Of a stretch of DNA of 9,088 nt, positions 6,456-9,088 are shown in pieces. A model generated the notes under the pieces. That model had not been told where the DNA came from. It saw nothing but the letters and a program-made list of their open reading frames with translations, and searched no databases. Numbering within the stretch: the stretch's first letter is position 1; each line of letters opens with the position of its first letter. The position numbers and the translations under genes were made by a program. Source of the DNA: QHXW01 sp041486185. Lineage in GTDB: Bacteria; Acidobacteriota; Terriglobia; Bryobacterales; Bryobacteraceae. The stretch lies in contig JBGPKX010000253.1 in assembly GCA_041486185.1 (NCBI GenBank), positions 1 to 9,088 of the forward strand, written 5' to 3'.

Positions 6456-7487
6456 ATGCATCCCGTCTTTGCAACCCGGACGACGTTCCTGCTGTACCTG
6501 GCCGCCTGGATTCCGCTGGGCGCGATGCTGGGCTTCGTGCTCAGTATGTCGGCGCCGCTGAATTGGGGCGAGAGCGCCTCGATTGCCGCGCCGCTCACGC
6601 TGGTACTGGCGCTGATCTGCCTTTCGCCATGGTATTCGTGCCGCTTCCTGCCGCTTGGCTCCACGCCCATCTGGAAGCTGCTGACGAACCACCTGCTGGC
6701 GTCCGCGGTGCTGGGCGGTGCGGTGCTGCTGCTGGCTCGCATGCTGGCCGCCGGCTTCGCCAGCGTTTTTCCCGGCCTCTCTCAAAGGTTCGAGCAGGGC
6801 ATGCCCGTGCTCGGTATTACGGCGATTCTGCTCTATTTGCTCTCGATTGCGCTCCACTATGCGCTGCTGGCTGTGCAGTCGTCGCGCGAGGCCGAGATCC
6901 TGGCGCGTGAAGCCGAACTGAAAGCTCTGAAGGCTCAGATCAATCCGCATTTCCTCTTCAACAGCCTGCACTCCATCAGCGCGCTCACTACTCTCGATCC
7001 GGCGAAAGCCCGCGACATGAGTATACGGCTCTCGGATTTCTTGCGCAGTTCGCTGCGCCTGGGCGAGCGCGTCACCATTCCATTCAGCGAAGAGCTGGCG
7101 CTGGCCCGGACCTATCTCGACGTGGAGCAGGTGCGCTTCGGCGAGCGGCTGCGCGTGGTGGAGAACATCGAGCCGGGCTGCGGCGATTGCGAAGTCCCGC
7201 CACTCTTGGTGCAACCGCTCGTTGAAAATGCCATCAAGCACGGGATCGCAACGCTGGTGGATGGCGGCGAGATTTCCATGCGGGGGCGGCGCTTTGCGGA
7301 TAGCTTGCGATTCGTGATTGAGAATCCGTTCGATCCCGAAGCGCCTTCCACGCGCAGGAACGGCATCGGTCTGGCCAATGTGCGCAACCGGCTGGAGGCG
7401 CGCTATGGCAATGCCGCGCGGCTGGAGATTGAAGTGGAGCGCGATCGATATCGCGTAGTCTTATCGCTGCCCTGGGCGGAGCGATAA
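6456..7487 (+). CDS. LytS/YehU-type membrane sensor histidine kinase
   Basis: 343 residues from the ATG at 6456, with GGGGAG 13 bases upstream, a rather long spacer. An alternative TTG at 6426, overlapping the previous stop, would add ten residues. Four membrane segments are predicted at about 10-31, 42-62, 78-102 and 117-141. A short coiled linker rich in Glu and Ala (142-161) follows. The phospho-acceptor box has His165 in Gln-Ile-Asn-Pro-His-Phe-Leu-Phe-Asn. The ATP-binding domain shows the N-box around Asn258 (Pro-Leu-Val-Glu-Asn-Ala-Ile-Lys-His-Gly) and the G-box Asn302-Gly-Ile-Gly-Leu. Both are intact, so autophosphorylation is expected. There is no extracellular sensor domain of size; sensing is probably through the membrane helices or a partner such as the LiaF-like protein upstream. 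Kinases of this family normally pair with LytTR regulators, and one is fused to a protein kinase 13 bases downstream. Confidence 0.92.
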   Translation: MHPVFATRTTFLLYLAAWIPLGAMLGFVLSMSAPLNWGESASIAAPLTLVLALICLSPWYSCRFLPLGSTPIWKLLTNHLLASAVLGGAVLLLARMLAAGFASVFPGLSQRFEQGMPVLGITAILLYLLSIALHYALLAVQSSREAEILAREAELKALKAQINPHFLFNSLHSISALTTLDPAKARDMSIRLSDFLRSSLRLGERVTIPFSEELALARTYLDVEQVRFGERLRVVENIEPGCGDCEVPPLLVQPLVENAIKHGIATLVDGGEISMRGRRFADSLRFVIENPFDPEAPSTRRNGIGLANVRNRLEARYGNAARLEIEVERDRYRVVLSLPWAER

Positions 7488-7500
7488 CATCGAAAGGATC

Positions 7501-9088
7501 ATGGAACCGGCTTTGGCCCCAGGCGACACCATCGCGCATTACCGCATCGCTTCCCGCCTGGGCGAAGGCGGGATGGGCGAGGTTTACCTGGCCACCGATA
7601 CCAGGCTCGACCGCAGCGTGGCGCTCAAGGTGCTGCCCGCGGCCGTGGCCCACGATCCCGGCAGAATGGAACGGTTCGAGCGCGAAGCCAAAACGGCATC
7701 CGCTTTAAACCACCCCAACGTGGCGCACATTTACGAGATCGGCGAAGCCAATGGAATCCATTTTCTGGTGATGGAGTTCATCGAAGGCGAGCCGCTCGAC
7801 CGCTACATCGACGGCCGGCCTTTGCCCGCGCGGGAAATCGCGGAGATCGGCGCCCAGATCGCCGACGCACTAGATGCCGCGCATGCCCGGAGCATAGTGC
7901 ATCGCGACATCAAGCCGGCCAACATCATGCTCATGCCGCGGGGCCACGTGAAGGTGCTGGATTTCGGGTTGGCCAAGATGGCCGAGGCGCGGTCGGCGCT
8001 GGGAAGCCAGGCCGAAACACGCTTTCTCTCCGCGGCGGGCGCGCTGCTCGGCACCGTCGAGTACATGAGCCCGGAGCAGGCCCTGGGCCACAATGTGGAC
8101 TACCGCACCGATATTTTCAGCCTCGGCGTCGTGTTGTATCAGATGTCCACCGGCCGTATGCCTTTCGAAGGATCGAGCCCTTCGGAAACCATTGCCCGCA
8201 TTTTGGAAGCGCAACCAGACGCCATGGCACGCTTCAATTACGAGTTGCCGGAGGAACTGGACCGCATCGTTCGCAAGTGCCTCGAGAAAAACCGCGAGCG
8301 CCGTTACCAATCGGCGCGCGATGTGATGGTGGATCTGAGGAGCCTGGTGCGCGTGCGCGACACGGTCGCGGCAGCGCGCCGTACGGGGTCGAAAATTCGC
8401 TCGGTCATCGTGGATGACGAGGAACTGGCGCGGCAGATTCTGCGCGAGTATCTGGCCAGCGAAGAAGACGTCGAAATCGTGGCCGAGTGCGGCAACGGGT
8501 TTGCGGCCGTCAAAGCGGTTGCCGAGCACAAGCCGGATTTGTTGTTTCTCGACGTGCAGATGCCCAAGCTGGACGGATTCGAAGTGCTGGAACTGGTCGA
8601 TCGCGAGGTGGCCGTGGTGTTCGTGACGGCCTTCGACCAGTACGCCATGAAAGCGTTTGACGCGGCGGCGGTCGATTACCTTCTGAAACCATTTGGCGCG
8701 GACCGCTTGCAGACGGCGCTCGAGCGCGTGCGGCGGCGACTGGGCGAAAAGCAACCGGTGTTTTCGGCCGTCGAGCTCAAGGCCGCGGCCCGGCCGCCGG
8801 ACCAATATGCGCAGCGCATCGTGGTGAAGGCCGGATCGCGCGTTCACGTCATTCCAGTGGAGAAACTGGAGTATGCCGAGGCGCAGGACGATTACGTGTC
8901 GCTGCACAGCGGCGGGAAGAGCTACCTGAAGCAGCAGACGATTTCCGGGTTGGAGGCTTCGCTCGATCCGGCCCGGTTCATACGGATTCATCGGTCTTAT
9001 GTTGTGAATCTGGAGAGAGTCGCGCGGATGGAGCCTTTTACTAAGGAGAGCCGCGTGGCCGTTTTGTTGGATGGGACGCAGTTGCCGG
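7501..9088 (+). CDS. Hanks-type Ser/Thr protein kinase fused to a REC-LytTR response regulator (runs off right edge)
   Basis: 529 complete codons read without a stop from the ATG at 7501 to the window end. Residues about 14-275 are a full protein kinase domain: Gly-rich loop Gly21-Glu-Gly-Gly-Met-Gly26, Lys43, Glu62, catalytic His134-Arg-Asp-Ile-Lys-Pro-Ala-Asn141, Asp154-Phe-Gly156, Gly184-Thr, Ser190-Pro-Glu192 and Asp204. It should be active; activation-loop Thr/Ser residues lie between 157 and 189. A basic linker (about 280-300) leads into a receiver domain (301-415) with Asp305-Asp306, phospho-acceptor Asp351, Thr376, Tyr381 and Lys396-Pro397 intact. A LytTR domain starts near 436 and includes Phe-Ile-Arg-Ile-His-Arg-Ser-Tyr at 493-500; only its last few residues should be missing. 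There is no membrane segment, so the protein is cytosolic. AAAGGA lies just 2 bases before the ATG, unusually close. Following the histidine kinase by 13 bases makes it that kinase's likely phosphotransfer partner (inference). Confidence 0.92.
   Translation, partial: MEPALAPGDTIAHYRIASRLGEGGMGEVYLATDTRLDRSVALKVLPAAVAHDPGRMERFEREAKTASALNHPNVAHIYEIGEANGIHFLVMEFIEGEPLDRYIDGRPLPAREIAEIGAQIADALDAAHARSIVHRDIKPANIMLMPRGHVKVLDFGLAKMAEARSALGSQAETRFLSAAGALLGTVEYMSPEQALGHNVDYRTDIFSLGVVLYQMSTGRMPFEGSSPSETIARILEAQPDAMARFNYELPEELDRIVRKCLEKNRERRYQSARDVMVDLRSLVRVRDTVAAARRTGSKIRSVIVDDEELARQILREYLASEEDVEIVAECGNGFAAVKAVAEHKPDLLFLDVQMPKLDGFEVLELVDREVAVVFVTAFDQYAMKAFDAAAVDYLLKPFGADRLQTALERVRRRLGEKQPVFSAVELKAAARPPDQYAQRIVVKAGSRVHVIPVEKLEYAEAQDDYVSLHSGGKSYLKQQTISGLEASLDPARFIRIHRSYVVNLERVARMEPFTKESRVAVLLDGTQLP
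8337..8355 (+). promoter_or_regulatory. Possible internal ribosome binding site at the kinase/receiver junction
   Basis: Inside the fusion gene, AGGAG at 8338-8342 is followed after 10 bases by an in-frame GTG at 8353 (also a GTG at 8347, only 4 bases away). Starting at 8353 would give a free REC-LytTR protein with a short N-terminal tail, much like the separate regulator at 4485-5258. The site falls precisely between the end of the kinase fold and the receiver domain. It may be a relic of a once separate gene, a working internal start, or a chance match. Confidence 0.35.

Noticed and set aside
5470..7241. Two overlapping minus-strand open frames (5470-6474 and 6333-7241)
   Set aside because: Opposite the LiaI/LiaF-like and histidine kinase genes, with low-complexity His/Gln/Arg-rich translations and no domains.
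7870..8991. 373-codon open frame on the minus strand
   Set aside because: Opposite the kinase-REC-LytTR fusion, whose own frame has complete motifs; composition (His, Arg, Gln-rich) is typical of a shadow frame.
1..9088. CRISPR, tRNA/rRNA, insertion sequence, prophage or integration-site signals
   Set aside because: No regularly spaced repeats, no cloverleaf or rRNA-like stretches, no transposase or integrase frames, and no terminal inverted repeats were found on either strand.

Overview
This GC-rich window most likely comes from an Acidobacteriota chromosome, possibly close to Solibacter/Bryobacter. That is an inference from gene content: a secreted GWxTD-domain protein, a carboxypeptidase-regulatory-like surface protein, a Hanks-type Ser/Thr kinase, and LytS/LytTR signalling genes packed together. 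No rRNA, tRNA, mobile element or CRISPR array was seen, and there is no gene-free stretch longer than about 160 bases.

Left half (1-4433) is on the minus strand. Read in the direction of transcription it holds a myo-inositol-phosphate synthase (4433-3114), a CSP41-like NAD-dependent epimerase/dehydratase 19 bases downstream (3094-2105), a GWxTD-domain exported protein with its own sigma70-type promoter (1948-266), and the first 71 codons of a carboxypeptidase-regulatory-like exported protein that runs off the left edge (215-1).

Right half (4485-9088) is on the plus strand and looks like one signalling locus. It starts with a REC-LytTR response regulator (4485-5258). After a 130-base gap come a 67-residue LiaI-like membrane protein (5389-5592), a LiaF-like membrane protein (5614-6429), a LytS-type histidine kinase (6456-7487) and, 13 bases later, a protein that runs off the right edge (7501-9088). 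That last protein is one uninterrupted reading frame carrying a complete Hanks Ser/Thr kinase, a response-regulator receiver domain and a nearly complete LytTR DNA-binding domain.

The halves meet at a 51-base divergent gap (4434-4484). One AT-rich element there reads as an extended -10 promoter on both strands, and the response-regulator message may be leaderless.

Inferred working model: the LiaI/LiaF-like membrane proteins and the LytS-type kinase sense a cell-envelope condition. The kinase could phosphorylate the free LytTR regulator, the kinase-fused LytTR regulator, or both. The fused regulator would let Ser/Thr phosphorylation and His-Asp phosphotransfer meet in one transcription factor. 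This hybrid is the most unusual item in the window.
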